Shown here: positions 1 to 9,863 of the stretch, in pieces
How positions within the stretch are numbered: the first letter of the stretch is position 1
Layout: every line of letters starts with the position of its first letter
Assembly (NCBI GenBank): GCA_016786925.1
Contig: JAEUTU010000108.1
Span: 1-52,622 of the forward strand
Direction of reading: 5' to 3'
Origin: Bacteroidia bacterium
GTDB taxonomy: Bacteria > Bacteroidota > Bacteroidia > 2-12-FULL-35-15
DNA: 52,622 nucleotides
Notes under the pieces: generated by a model
Seen by the model: the letters and a program-made list of their open reading frames with translations, nothing else
Told to the model about the DNA's origin: nothing
Database searches by the model: none
Position numbers and translations under genes: made by a program

Positions 1-1
1 A

Positions 2-955
2 GTTTTTGCTTTCGCGTCTGCTATTATCGCAAATGCACAGTGTACTGACTTGATCATTTCTGAGTATGTAGAAGGAACAAGTAACAATAAAGCATTAGAG
101 ATCTTTAATCCTACTCCTAATGCTATTTCTTTAAATAACAATTACCGTTTGGTTCGTTACAATAACGGAACAGGGGCGGCTGCAGGTGAGGCTAACGCAC
201 AAGCAATGGTTAATTTAGGAAATCCAACTATTCAATCAGGTCAAACATACGTGATCGTTATCGATAAACGTGATGCCAACCAACCTTGTCCGGGAAATGA
301 ATGCGCTGTAGATTCAGCACTTCAAGCTAAAGCAGATGTATTCCTTTGTCCTGACTACAACATCAGCTACGCGATGTATTTCAACGGTAACGATGCTGTT
401 TCATTACAAAAAACAACAAACGGTGGAACTTCTTGGCAATATGTAGATATCTTTGGAATGATCGGTGATCCTGCCATGGTATCCGGAACTGCTTGGAGTG
501 ATGCTTTCCCATACGATGGATCAGCCGGTGCATGGTGGACTGTTAACCAAACATTAGTTCGTAAATCAACAGTTATGTCAGGTGTTACATCTAATCCTAC
601 ACCTTATTTTATTGTAACTACAGAATGGGATTCATTACCTGTAAATACCTATTCAGGATTAGGATCACATACTTGTAACTGCCCAACAGCATCAGTAAAT
701 GATATTGATAATCAAGTATCAGTGAAGGTATTCCCTAACCCTACAAACTCAGGAACATTCAATGTAACTGCAACAGAAGTAATCGAAACTGTTGAAGTTT
801 ACAATGTAATGGGACAAAAAGTGATCTCTGAAAAAGGGGATAACAATGAGAAAAAATTAAGATTAGAAACACTAAAATTAACTAGTGGAGTATATTTTGT
901 AAAGGTTTCATTCGAAAACAATAAAAGCACTGTTGTAAAACTCTCCGTACAATAA
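2..955 (+). CDS. Secreted lamin-tail-domain protein with T9SS sorting domain (5' partial)
   Basis: The reading frame is open from the window edge, so the gene starts upstream. The first residues (VFAFASAIIANAQ) are the end of a signal peptide cleaved near ANA-Q; the internal TTG at 50 is not the start. The mature protein begins with a lamin-tail-domain signature (LIISEYVEGTSNNKALEIFNPT), a small immunoglobulin-like fold common in secreted nucleases and surface proteins of Bacteroidota. The last ~75 residues are a type A T9SS sorting domain (VFPNPTNSGTF, VEVYNVMGQKV, LTSGVYFVKV), so the protein should be exported by the Por/T9SS machinery. It is followed by a strong terminator and then by a TonB receptor and a secreted endonuclease. 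Function beyond surface or secreted location is unknown. Confidence 0.85.
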   Translation, partial: VFAFASAIIANAQCTDLIISEYVEGTSNNKALEIFNPTPNAISLNNNYRLVRYNNGTGAAAGEANAQAMVNLGNPTIQSGQTYVIVIDKRDANQPCPGNECAVDSALQAKADVFLCPDYNISYAMYFNGNDAVSLQKTTNGGTSWQYVDIFGMIGDPAMVSGTAWSDAFPYDGSAGAWWTVNQTLVRKSTVMSGVTSNPTPYFIVTTEWDSLPVNTYSGLGSHTCNCPTASVNDIDNQVSVKVFPNPTNSGTFNVTATEVIETVEVYNVMGQKVISEKGDNNEKKLRLETLKLTSGVYFVKVSFENNKSTVVKLSVQ

Positions 956-965
956 ACTAAACCCC

Positions 966-998
966 AAAGATCGTCCTGTAATGGGACGATCTTTTTTT
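966..998 (+). terminator. Rho-independent terminator after the lamin-tail gene
   Basis: An 11-bp perfect stem (AAAGATCGTCC / GGACGATCTTT) with a 7-nt loop runs into a T tract. The next gene's start codon is only 13 nt downstream, so any promoter for that gene must lie upstream of or inside this hairpin, or the gene is read by leak-through. Confidence 0.85.
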
Positions 999-1010
999 GT
1001 TTAAATTCCA

Positions 1011-3857
1011 ATGAAACATTTTTTTACGCTACTCCTATTTTCATTTTCTATTTCTGTCTTTTCCCAAAATGGCGAGATCAAAGGAGTCATTAAGGACGAA
1101 GCTACCGGTGAAACAGTAATTGGTGCTACTGTTATGATCGCTGAAGGAAAGGGCGTTGTAACAGATATAAATGGTAATTATTCCATTAAAGCTGATTCCG
1201 GAACATATACTGTCACCGTTTCTTTTGTTGGCTATGAAACCCAGAAAGCAAAAGTAAAAGTAGGCAACAAGCCTGTTTCAGTTAATTTTTCTTTAAAAAC
1301 GAAAATGCTGGAAGAAGTGGAGGTTGTAGCTGATGTTGCAAAAACACGTGAAACACCTATTGCATTTTCCAACATTACCGTAAAACAGATTCAGGAAGAA
1401 CTTGGTACTCGCGACCTTCCGATGGTATTGAACAGCACTCCAGGTGCTTACGCTACAGAACAAGGTGGCGGTAGTGGTGATGCACGTGTTACTATTCGTG
1501 GATTCGACCAACGGAATGTTGCTGTGATGGTTGATGGGGTTCCTGTAAATGACATGGAAAATGGACAAGTGTATTGGAGTAATTGGGATGGATTGAGTGA
1601 TATTACTCGAACAATGCAAGTACAAAGAGGCTTGGGAGCATCCAAACTTGCTATTGCTTCGGTTGGAGGTACGATCAATATTTTAACGAAAGGGATCGAT
1701 CAAAAAGCTGGAGCAAATATAAAACAGGAGATCAATAATTACGGATTATATAAAACATCGTTCGGTTACAATTCAGGGCAATTGAAAGGCGGTTGGGGAG
1801 TAACACTTGCCGGTTCACGCAAATGGGGAACCAACTGGGCCGATGCAACATTCACGGATGCATGGTCATATTTTGTGAAGGTGCAAAAGCGTTTCAATAA
1901 ACACTTATTCAGTATCAGTGCCAACGGTGCACCACAAAAGCATGGACAGCGATTAGACCGTTTACCTTTAGCTATTTACAGCAAAAAAATGTCGGACGCA
2001 TTAGGTATTAACTCCGATTCTATTTTAACTTCCTGGAATCAAATCGAAAGAGGAACGGCATACAATCCGAATTGGGGAACAACCAGCTATGATGTCAATT
2101 ACAGAGGAAACCCTATTCCTCCGATTGGCAATGAAGATCAATTTAATGATCGTGTAAACTATTATCACAAACCACAGTTCAACCTTTCACATTTCTGGAC
2201 ACCAAATGATAAATTATCTGTTTCAACCATTGCATACCTTTCACTTGGAAAAGGTGGTGGAACCGGACTAAAGAATGCAGTTGCCAGAGATAAAGTAACA
2301 GGGCAGTTGAATATTCAATCTGTTTATGATGCTAACCTAAACGCCAATCCATCTATTCTTTATAGTCCAACAGAGCGTCCGGCAACAAATTATTTACGCG
2401 CCAGCAACAACGATCATCTATGGTATGGTATACTTTCTTCCTGGAATTACAAAGTAAACGACAAGATCTCAACGCTATTTGGAGTGGATGCTCGCTATTA
2501 CAAAGGAACGCACTATCAGTCCATTTACGATCTAATGGGAGCTGACTATGCATTAGACAATAGTTCAGACGAAAATCAGATCAACGGTACGTATTTGGGC
2601 GATCCTAACTTTCAAAATGCTGTGAGAAGAGTTGGCGACAAAATAAGCTATTACAACGATGCAAAGGTTATGTGGGGTGGAGCATTCGGACAGATCGAAT
2701 ATAAAAAAGATAAATGGAGTACTTTTTTTACTGCTTCTATCTCCGAAACAGGATACAAGAGAATTGATTATTATAAAAAGAAAGACCTTGTTATTGATGG
2801 AAATACGTTTGAACAAGTGGTTGGAACAGGAGATCAATTTTTCTACAACGGAACAAGCTACTTAATTGCCACTACAAATAATGTTTCATACAATGGCGAC
2901 ACTACTTTTGTAGGAACCGGAGTTAATCAGCAATACATCCTGAATGCTACTTCTTATACCAATCAATCAGCCGAAGCAAGACATGCTACTACCAAGCAAA
3001 AATGGTATTTAGGTTACACGCTAAAGGGTGGCGCCAACTACAACATCAATGATCGCCATAATGTATTCATCAATATTGGTCACTTAAGTATGGCTCCAAG
3101 AATGAACGTTGTTTTTGATAATAATAACCGTGAAATTTTAGATAGTAAAAATCAAAAAGTATATGCCATCGAAGCAGGTTATGGATTGCATGATCAAAAA
3201 TATGCTGCGAATGTGAATTTATATTATACATCATGGGAAAATAAACCACCGTCAAGTTTACCATCCGTTCCCGGACCAGATGGAACAATTTATTATAACA
3301 TCAATGGATTGGATGCATTGCACAAAGGTATCGAGATCGATTTTATTTATAAGATTCTAAAAAATCTAGAGGTAGAAGGATTGGCATCTATTGGCGACTG
3401 GAAAACAACTTCGGGAACAACAGCTGATGTAACTGATGAAAACGGAACAAAAATAGCAACAGTAGATTTCAGTGCTAAGAATGTGCATGTAGGTGATGCT
3501 GCACAAATTCAGTACGCAGGAAGTGTTCGCTACGAGATCATCAAAGGACTTTATATAAAACCACGTTACACTTACTTTGCAAAGAACTACGCCAATTTTG
3601 ACCCAACAACATTAGTAAACAACAACAAGGATCGTGAATCATGGCAAATGCCGAATTATGGATTATTGGATCTATATGCTGGCTATGATTTTAAATACTG
3701 GAAAATGAAATTTACAGTAACGGCTGGTGTAAACAATCTGTTAGATACTGTTTACATATCCGATGCTCAAAATGGAACAAAATTTAATGCTACATCAGCA
3801 TTGGTGTATATGGGCATGGGCAGAAGAATGAATGTATCATTACGAATAGGATTTTAA
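1011..3857 (+). CDS. TonB-dependent outer-membrane receptor with CarboxypepD_reg-like domain
   Basis: This 948-aa protein starts with a signal peptide (about 1-19, cleavage after VFSQ). A carboxypeptidase-regulatory-like beta sandwich follows at about 22-95 (GEIKGVIKDEATGETVIGATV). A TonB plug comes next (VTIRGFDQRNVAVMVDGVPV, about 160-215, GGTINILTKG), then a long 22-strand-type barrel ending in an aromatic residue (SLRIGF). Such receptors import large or scarce substrates using TonB-ExbBD energy. The ligand cannot be read from sequence. It lies 19 nt before a secreted endonuclease I and is probably co-transcribed with it, so nuclease products are one conceivable cargo (inference only). No SusD partner is present. 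Confidence 0.88.
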   Translation: MKHFFTLLLFSFSISVFSQNGEIKGVIKDEATGETVIGATVMIAEGKGVVTDINGNYSIKADSGTYTVTVSFVGYETQKAKVKVGNKPVSVNFSLKTKMLEEVEVVADVAKTRETPIAFSNITVKQIQEELGTRDLPMVLNSTPGAYATEQGGGSGDARVTIRGFDQRNVAVMVDGVPVNDMENGQVYWSNWDGLSDITRTMQVQRGLGASKLAIASVGGTINILTKGIDQKAGANIKQEINNYGLYKTSFGYNSGQLKGGWGVTLAGSRKWGTNWADATFTDAWSYFVKVQKRFNKHLFSISANGAPQKHGQRLDRLPLAIYSKKMSDALGINSDSILTSWNQIERGTAYNPNWGTTSYDVNYRGNPIPPIGNEDQFNDRVNYYHKPQFNLSHFWTPNDKLSVSTIAYLSLGKGGGTGLKNAVARDKVTGQLNIQSVYDANLNANPSILYSPTERPATNYLRASNNDHLWYGILSSWNYKVNDKISTLFGVDARYYKGTHYQSIYDLMGADYALDNSSDENQINGTYLGDPNFQNAVRRVGDKISYYNDAKVMWGGAFGQIEYKKDKWSTFFTASISETGYKRIDYYKKKDLVIDGNTFEQVVGTGDQFFYNGTSYLIATTNNVSYNGDTTFVGTGVNQQYILNATSYTNQSAEARHATTKQKWYLGYTLKGGANYNINDRHNVFINIGHLSMAPRMNVVFDNNNREILDSKNQKVYAIEAGYGLHDQKYAANVNLYYTSWENKPPSSLPSVPGPDGTIYYNINGLDALHKGIEIDFIYKILKNLEVEGLASIGDWKTTSGTTADVTDENGTKIATVDFSAKNVHVGDAAQIQYAGSVRYEIIKGLYIKPRYTYFAKNYANFDPTTLVNNNKDRESWQMPNYGLLDLYAGYDFKYWKMKFTVTAGVNNLLDTVYISDAQNGTKFNATSALVYMGMGRRMNVSLRIGF

Positions 3858-3876
3858 TAATTAAACAAAACAACAA

Positions 3877-6129
3877 ATGAAAAAGATCTACTCTTTATTG
3901 ATCGCAGCAACAATTACTGCATCTGCATTTGCACAGGCGGTACTACCAACTTCCTGGAATTTTGCAACGACTACCCTACCAACAGGATGGTCAGAAACAA
4001 ATGTAAACACAACCAGTCAACCTTACTATACAGGCTCCGGGAATCCGGCACCAGCCTATAAACTGGATGCCACCGGAGATATTTTGATGGTGAATGTTGC
4101 TTCTACTCCCGGCAATTTAACGTATGACCTTACCGGAAATAGCTTTTCAGGTGGTACATTTTTGATCCAGGAATCTACAAATGGTTCAACTTGGAATACC
4201 TTACGAACTATTACTGCTCCCGGAGCATCTTATGTGGCATACACAGAAACATTAAACACTGCAAGTCGCTATGTTCGCTTTTATTACCAAAACAAAGTTT
4301 CAGGAAACATTGGATTGGACAATGTAGCTATTACAGCTGGAGTTTCAGCAGCACAAGAGATTAGCATAAAACAGGGAGCTACCACTATTGTGAACGGAGG
4401 AACTTATTCTTTTTCATCACCGGTTAGTACATTGACACCTGTAACATTTACTGTATACAATTTAGGATTAGCAACATTAAATGTATCTTCAGCAACGATC
4501 AGTGGACCTGCTGCTGCTGATTATTCAGTAGCTACTGCTACTCCATTTACTGTTAGTGGTCAAAGCAATACCTCATTGATTGTTAATTTTACACCATCCG
4601 CTTCAGGAACACGTGATGCTGTTTTGACAATAGCAAATGATGATGTAAATGCCAATCCATACGTTATCAATTTAGATGGAATTGGTGGAACGCTTGCAAC
4701 TGAGCCAACAGCTCAAGCAACAAATCTTACTTTTTCAAACGTAAAATCATATCATATTACAGGCTCATATACTGCTGCATCGGGCTCACCTGATGGCTAT
4801 ATCATTCTTCGTAAAACAGGCTCAGCAGTTACAGATGTTCCTGCTGACGGAACAGTTTATAAAAGAGGTGATTTGATCGGATCATCGCAAGTAGTTGCAG
4901 TTGGTAATGTTACCGGATTTTTCCCTAATAATATTGTAGCTAACACCACTTATCATTTTGCAGTATTTGCATACAATGGAACAAGTACTTTCAGAAACTA
5001 TTTAACAACAGCTCCACTAACAGGAAATGTAACTAGCTCAGGTTCTATGCAGCCAAGCAATTATTACAATACAGTTTCAACTTCCACATCAACATTTGTA
5101 ACTGACCTACACAACAAGATCAATCCACATACAACTCAATTCTACAGTAATTATGGTCCGTATATGGTTGCTAAATTTTTAGCACGTGATACTGTTAATG
5201 ACCAACGTGTGATCACTTGCTCTTATAGCGGATTGAACAAAGTGTATTCTGAACCGTTCGACTGGACGACCAATGATTTTGCACGTGAACACACGTTTTG
5301 TCAAAGCTGGATGCCAACTGTGAACGATGCTAATTTTACAAGCAGACCTGAGTATAGTGACTATCACATGATCGTTCAGGCTAACCAAAACAACGTAAAT
5401 GGAATAAGAAGTAACTATCCATTAGGAGAAGTTGTTGGTACGCCAACCTACACTTACTTAGGATGCAAACTTGGACCGGATGCAAATGGAAAAACGGTTT
5501 TCGAACCAAGAGATTCAGACAAAGGAGATGCTGCACGTTGTATGTTGTATCAAACAATTTGCTACACAGGCGTTGCTTATGCAGGTGCACCTAATACAAA
5601 TGCAACATACGGTGGAAGCTGGTCATTACCTCTTACAATAAACAGCACGATCAACTACGCGCAAGACCAAAACGTATTAAAAATGTGGCATTATCAAGAT
5701 CCTCCAGACAACTGGGAGATTGCACGTAACGATTTTGTTGACTCATTACAAGGCAACAGAAATCCATTTATTGACAGTGCAAACTACGTTTGCTACATTG
5801 ATTTCAGCACGATGACAAAAATTGCTACACCAAATGTTCCTTGTAATACCGTTGGAATTTTTGACAATCAAAAAAGCAATGACAAGTTTTTGATCGCACC
5901 AAATCCAACAGCAGGAAACTTTAAAATATTGTTTAATTCATCAACAAATCAAAATTTGAATGTAAACGTATATGATATTTTTGGAAGAGTAGTTGCACGC
6001 AAGCAAACTACTGTTTCCAATGGAAACAACACTATTGATATGAACTTAGAAGGTTTAAGCAAAGGCCTTTACAGCATTGAAATAGTTACAGACAGTGGTA
6101 GAAAATCAGAGAAGTTGATAATTGATTAA
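3877..6129 (+). CDS. Secreted endonuclease I family nuclease with T9SS sorting domain
   Basis: This 750-aa multidomain protein begins with a signal peptide (cleavage near AFAQ). A jelly-roll-like N-terminal part, a HYDIN/choice-of-anchor-D-like Ig domain (about 160-265) and an Fn3-like segment (about 270-390) follow. The endonuclease I domain spans about 400-660. Its landmarks are REHTFCQSW with H472, DYHMIV with H497, the VNGIRSN segment near 508, FEPRDSDKGDAAR and a final WHYQDPPD; these match the His-metal-finger nuclease family of EndA/NucM. A type A T9SS domain (IAPNPTAGNFKI ... LSKGLYSIEIV) ends it. The likely role is extracellular DNA/RNA degradation for nutrient scavenging. It is downstream of a TonB receptor by 19 nt. 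Confidence 0.88.
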   Translation: MKKIYSLLIAATITASAFAQAVLPTSWNFATTTLPTGWSETNVNTTSQPYYTGSGNPAPAYKLDATGDILMVNVASTPGNLTYDLTGNSFSGGTFLIQESTNGSTWNTLRTITAPGASYVAYTETLNTASRYVRFYYQNKVSGNIGLDNVAITAGVSAAQEISIKQGATTIVNGGTYSFSSPVSTLTPVTFTVYNLGLATLNVSSATISGPAAADYSVATATPFTVSGQSNTSLIVNFTPSASGTRDAVLTIANDDVNANPYVINLDGIGGTLATEPTAQATNLTFSNVKSYHITGSYTAASGSPDGYIILRKTGSAVTDVPADGTVYKRGDLIGSSQVVAVGNVTGFFPNNIVANTTYHFAVFAYNGTSTFRNYLTTAPLTGNVTSSGSMQPSNYYNTVSTSTSTFVTDLHNKINPHTTQFYSNYGPYMVAKFLARDTVNDQRVITCSYSGLNKVYSEPFDWTTNDFAREHTFCQSWMPTVNDANFTSRPEYSDYHMIVQANQNNVNGIRSNYPLGEVVGTPTYTYLGCKLGPDANGKTVFEPRDSDKGDAARCMLYQTICYTGVAYAGAPNTNATYGGSWSLPLTINSTINYAQDQNVLKMWHYQDPPDNWEIARNDFVDSLQGNRNPFIDSANYVCYIDFSTMTKIATPNVPCNTVGIFDNQKSNDKFLIAPNPTAGNFKILFNSSTNQNLNVNVYDIFGRVVARKQTTVSNGNNTIDMNLEGLSKGLYSIEIVTDSGRKSEKLIID

Positions 6130-6148
6130 TTTTAGGTTTATTTAGAAC

Positions 6149-6185
6149 AAAAGGGTCCTGCAATTTGCGGGACCTTTTTGTTTTT
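6149..6185 (+). terminator. Terminator after the receptor-endonuclease operon
   Basis: A GGTCC/GGACC core stem, extended by AAAAG/CTTTT pairs with one bulge, is followed by a T-rich tail. It lies 20 nt after the endonuclease stop codon. Confidence 0.75.
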
Positions 6186-6232
6186 ATACTAATTGAAAAA
6201 AGATTAATTTTATATAACAAAAAACTACTACT

Positions 6233-7798
6233 ATGAAGCACTTATACTTTTTGTTAATTACATTTTTCTTGAGCTCCGCTCTTTCTTCACAGAATGTCAA
6301 TATCTCAAATGGAAATGTATTTGACGGAGAACCGTTCATCGCTATTAATCCAACAAACGCTCAAAACATAGTAATTGCCTGGCAAGGTTATGTTTTTGGC
6401 AGCGGAACAGGTTTAACCATTAAAGTGAAAAGTTCATTTAATGGTGGACAAACATGGAGCGGTGCTGTAAACATGCCGCACATACAAAATAGCTATAAGT
6501 CGGCCGACCCATCCATGGCATTCGATAGCAATGGTAACTTATTCTTAAGTTATATCGATCACCGGGAAAGCCCTGACTCCGGTGGTGTGTATGTTACAAA
6601 ATCTATCAATGGAGGATTAAATTGGAGTACTCCTGTTAAAGCGATAGACGTTTATGCTGATGGTTCTAAGCTTCCTGTTGACCGCCCATTTATCTCTGTA
6701 TCAGATAATGGATCTGACATTTTTTTAACAACTAAACCACCGAGTTGGGTGGCAGCGCCAAACCGCCCCTACTTTGTATGTTCAACAAATGGAGGAACAA
6801 CATGGCAGCCTTGGAGATATGTGGATAGCACGGGATATTTGGTAGGATCATTGATCGCAGCGCCATTCTCAACACCAACTGTTTCTGCTAACAATAAATT
6901 TCACACGGTATATCCAAGCTATGTTCCATCTCAAAATATTTTACCTCAATTTATACTCGCTTCAAGTACTAATAATGGAGCAAGCATGACCTATAAAAAT
7001 GTGTATGCAAGCAATTCTCTCGCCAATAATGATAGTGCAAAATTAGCGTACCAATTAATTGCAGATCCCACAAATAGCAATCACTTAGTGCTTTTCTTTC
7101 CACAAAATATTTATGGTGATATTGACATCATGATGATCGAAAGCTTTAATGATGGAAGCACATGGACTTCACCTGTAAGGATCAATGATGACCCGACAGC
7201 TAATGGAAAAATGCAAGATATGCTATGGGCTGATTTTGATAATGATGGCGATATCATCGTTTCCTGGAGAGACCGAAGGAATGCCAGCGGAAGTGGATTT
7301 ATAACAGCATCGGAATTTTATGCTGCCTATCGTGATAAAGATTCTGCAAACTTTGCTCCTAATTTTATGATCTCCGATTCACTTGTTGCCTATCATAATA
7401 TCTTGGCACAAGACGGTAATGATTTTATGTCGGTAGCAATTGCAAACGACACATTGAGCGCTACATGGGCGAATACCCGTGATGGTTCATTAGATGTGTG
7501 GTATGTAAGAATGCATGCTCCTACAGCAACAGTAACACAGATGTCGCTTGTTGAAAGTTCAAAAAATGAAATACTAATTTTCCCAAATCCAACAAATGGG
7601 ATCTTCAAGGTTGAATCAAAAAACAGATCACAAATAGAAGAAATAAATATGTATGATATACAAGGAAAATTGATCAGAACAGAACGACCTAATGCTGCAA
7701 CTACTGAAATAAATATAAGCGCTGAAAAGAAAGGCACTTACATCATAAATGTCAGATCAAACGGAAAAACGTCAAACAGGAGTGTGATAAAAAATTAA
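6233..7798 (+). CDS. Secreted BNR/sialidase-fold beta-propeller protein with T9SS domain
   Basis: This 521-aa protein has a signal peptide (about 1-19, LSSQ). The body carries repeated Asp-box (BNR) motifs: SFNGGQTW, SINGGLNW, STNGGTTW and SFNDGSTW, characteristic of sialidase-type six-bladed propellers. The classical sialidase arginine triad and catalytic residues cannot be assigned with confidence, so enzyme activity is unproven. A DFDNDGD calcium-like loop is present. The C terminus is a type A T9SS domain (IFPNPTNGIFKV ... KKGTYIINVR). A 7-of-8 match to the -7 element (TAATTTTA, 6205-6212) lies upstream. The stop codon directly abuts the stop codon of the convergent M23 peptidase gene with no base between. 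Confidence 0.8.
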   Translation: MKHLYFLLITFFLSSALSSQNVNISNGNVFDGEPFIAINPTNAQNIVIAWQGYVFGSGTGLTIKVKSSFNGGQTWSGAVNMPHIQNSYKSADPSMAFDSNGNLFLSYIDHRESPDSGGVYVTKSINGGLNWSTPVKAIDVYADGSKLPVDRPFISVSDNGSDIFLTTKPPSWVAAPNRPYFVCSTNGGTTWQPWRYVDSTGYLVGSLIAAPFSTPTVSANNKFHTVYPSYVPSQNILPQFILASSTNNGASMTYKNVYASNSLANNDSAKLAYQLIADPTNSNHLVLFFPQNIYGDIDIMMIESFNDGSTWTSPVRINDDPTANGKMQDMLWADFDNDGDIIVSWRDRRNASGSGFITASEFYAAYRDKDSANFAPNFMISDSLVAYHNILAQDGNDFMSVAIANDTLSATWANTRDGSLDVWYVRMHAPTATVTQMSLVESSKNEILIFPNPTNGIFKVESKNRSQIEEINMYDIQGKLIRTERPNAATTEINISAEKKGTYIINVRSNGKTSNRSVIKN

Positions 7799-8737
7799 TT
7801 AGATCTTAATTTTCTGACCTAAACGTAGGATACTGGTTGATTTGATACCATTCTTCTTACAAAGAACTTTTGTAGTAGTACCATATCTGCGGGCAATAGC
7901 TGAAAGTGTATCACCTTTTCGAACTACATGTACACGAGCACCCTTTTTATTCTTGGATGATGCAATATTTTTGGCTGCAGCTTTTTTGGCAGCAGCAACA
8001 TAATCGAATGTTTTTTTGCTCAAACAATAGGTTTCAGAAAGCAATTGTTGATTGTCAAATGATATGATCTCGCTTGGATCGATCGGTTGTCCGAGATATC
8101 TCACTTCAAAATGAAGATGGCTTCCTCTTGAACGTCCTGTATTTCCGCCCAATCCAATAATATCACCTGCAAATACATCCTGACCGATCTCTACGCTGAT
8201 CTTTGAAAGATGTGCATAATATGTTTCTAAACCATTGTTATGACGGATCACGATCACGTTTCCATAACTCTTACTTTTTTTAGCGATACGAACTTTACCA
8301 TCAAAAGCAGCAGACACACCATCGCCCGTTTCCAAATCAATATCAACACCATAATGATAGCGTTTTCTTCTTGGACCAAATGCACTAGTTACTTTTCCAT
8401 TAAAAGGATGATAATATCCACAACTGCCTTCAGCGAATAACAAAAGCTCTTTTTCATCATCCTTCAAACTGGAAATATCAAATTTAGGAGTATGAATATG
8501 TGCTGTGTCCCAACTGGAGTATAAGTCAGAAGAGGGTAGATAAACCAATGAATCACTAACAGCGTCCATCTCCCCTTCCTCATCCTCTTCATCTTCCATC
8601 ACAAAGGGAATCGTGTCGGCAACAATGCTGGTATCTTGAGAATATACAGTAGATATAAAGTGATAATCCGTATTAGCAGCAAGTGCTATACGCAAAAGAG
8701 TAAAAAGAATAAGTATTGAAAAGGTTCTTTTCATCAA
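7799..8737 (-). CDS. M23 (LytM-type) peptidase with C-terminal LysM domain
   Basis: This 312-aa exported protein has a signal peptide at about 1-20 (IALAA). An acidic linker follows (47-58, rich in D/E). The LytM/M23 domain lies at about 108-225, with zinc ligands visible as H128-xxx-D132 (YHYGVDID) and the SHLHFEV motif (H207, H209). A single LysM (about 268-312, VHVVRKGDTLSAIARRYG) is terminal. The role is peptidoglycan cross-link hydrolysis or remodelling in the periplasm; with all zinc residues intact it is probably active, not a regulatory EnvC-like protein. A weak -7 box (CATATTTG on the minus strand, 8790-8797) precedes it. Confidence 0.9.
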   Translation of the reverse strand: MMKRTFSILILFTLLRIALAANTDYHFISTVYSQDTSIVADTIPFVMEDEEDEEGEMDAVSDSLVYLPSSDLYSSWDTAHIHTPKFDISSLKDDEKELLLFAEGSCGYYHPFNGKVTSAFGPRRKRYHYGVDIDLETGDGVSAAFDGKVRIAKKSKSYGNVIVIRHNNGLETYYAHLSKISVEIGQDVFAGDIIGLGGNTGRSRGSHLHFEVRYLGQPIDPSEIISFDNQQLLSETYCLSKKTFDYVAAAKKAAAKNIASSKNKKGARVHVVRKGDTLSAIARRYGTTTKVLCKKNGIKSTSILRLGQKIKI

Positions 8738-8863
8738 TTAATTTACAATTATCACTATTATCAGGATCCATCTTAATTTTTAAGATTTGCAAATATGTGC
8801 ATTTTTTCAAAAAAAGCAAGTGTTAATATTTGTTAATCAAAACAAGTTATTCACAATGAATTC

Positions 8864-9835
8864 TTATTTATTTTTTGCTACGCCCTTGAACTGCTCATCA
8901 GTAAGGGTTTTCATAAATTCCAACAAATCCGCTTTATCCTGATCAGTTAAATTTAATGGGGTTAACATGGTTGTATCCATATTGACACTTCCCTTAACAA
9001 ATTTTTGAGGTTCATTGTAATAATCGATCACCTCTGTTAATGTTTTGAACATCCCATTATGCATATATGGAGCCGTTACAGCAACGTTTCTCAAACCGGG
9101 AACTTTAAATTTTCCGATATCAGCACTATCTTTTGTTACTCCATATCTACCTACATCATTCAAGTCTTTTCCGTTATACAAACCTATATTCTTAAAATCA
9201 TCACGTGTAAAATCCGGACCGAAATGACAGTCGAAACATTTTCCTTTAATATTAAATACTTTTTGTCCACGCTTAGCTGATTCACTGATAGCAGTTGTAT
9301 CATCATGCATAAATTTATCAAAAGGAGTATTGCTTGTTTCTAATGTGCGCTCAAAACTAGCTAATGCATCTAATAAATTATCTCTATTCGGTGCTTCATT
9401 ATAAAGCTTCTTAAATGCTGCCAAATAATTTTTGTTAGCACTCAGTTTCTTAACAGCTTCTGAAATAGGCAAATTCATTTCTACAGGATTTTCGATAGGG
9501 CCGGCTGCCTGTTGCTCCAATGATTCTGCTCTTCCATCATGAAAAAAGATGTCGTGTGCACTTAAATTCATAGCACTCGGTGTATTCCGTGAACCCAATT
9601 GCCCTCCCACACCTTTGCTCAAAGCAACTGTATCTGCAAAAGCATAAGCAGGAATATGACAGGAAGCACAACTGATCTTTCCATCACTTGATAAGATCGG
9701 ATCTAAAAACAGTCGTCCTCCCAACTCCTCTTTTGTAACAGGAAGTTCAAATGTTGCCTCTTCCTCTTGTGATCCGGAGCAACGCACAAGGATTATAGTA
9801 GATACGATCAAAAATATAAGTGCAATACGTTTCAT
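8864..9835 (-). CDS. Di-heme cytochrome c peroxidase / MauG-family protein
   Basis: This 323-aa protein has an N-terminal export signal ending in LVRC-S (C19), a possible lipobox with an unusual Arg at -1. Two CxxCH heme sites are present: C56-A-S-C59-H60 and C200-F-D-C203-H204. The family-typical TAPYMHNGMFKTL segment follows. Bacterial CcpA-type enzymes reduce periplasmic hydrogen peroxide with electrons from cytochromes c. The length matches the family. A perfect minus-strand -7 box (TAATTTTG, 9856-9863) supports this start. One half of the FNR-like operator described in the findings (TTGAT) sits in the correct register, but the other half is absent. Confidence 0.9.
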   Translation of the reverse strand: MKRIALIFLIVSTIILVRCSGSQEEEATFELPVTKEELGGRLFLDPILSSDGKISCASCHIPAYAFADTVALSKGVGGQLGSRNTPSAMNLSAHDIFFHDGRAESLEQQAAGPIENPVEMNLPISEAVKKLSANKNYLAAFKKLYNEAPNRDNLLDALASFERTLETSNTPFDKFMHDDTTAISESAKRGQKVFNIKGKCFDCHFGPDFTRDDFKNIGLYNGKDLNDVGRYGVTKDSADIGKFKVPGLRNVAVTAPYMHNGMFKTLTEVIDYYNEPQKFVKGSVNMDTTMLTPLNLTDQDKADLLEFMKTLTDEQFKGVAKNK

Positions 9836-9855
9836 GATGTTATAATTTAGTGGAA

Positions 9856-9863
9856 CAAAATTA
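9856..9863 (-). promoter_or_regulatory. -7 promoter element of the di-heme peroxidase gene
   Basis: The minus strand reads TAATTTTG, a perfect Bacteroidota TAnnTTTG box. The predicted start of transcription is near 9851, about 16 nt before the start codon. A lone TTGAT half-site (minus strand, 9895-9899) lies at the position expected for an FNR/CRP-type activator. Confidence 0.6.

Noticed and set aside
50..52. TTG at 50 as the start of the first protein
   Set aside because: The frame is open to the window edge and encodes the end of a signal peptide upstream of this codon; the gene is truncated by the window.
1005..6129. Pho-type operator for the receptor-endonuclease pair
   Set aside because: No set of 11-bp-spaced NTAAY pentamers in register with a -7 box was found near 966-1011 or 3858-3876.
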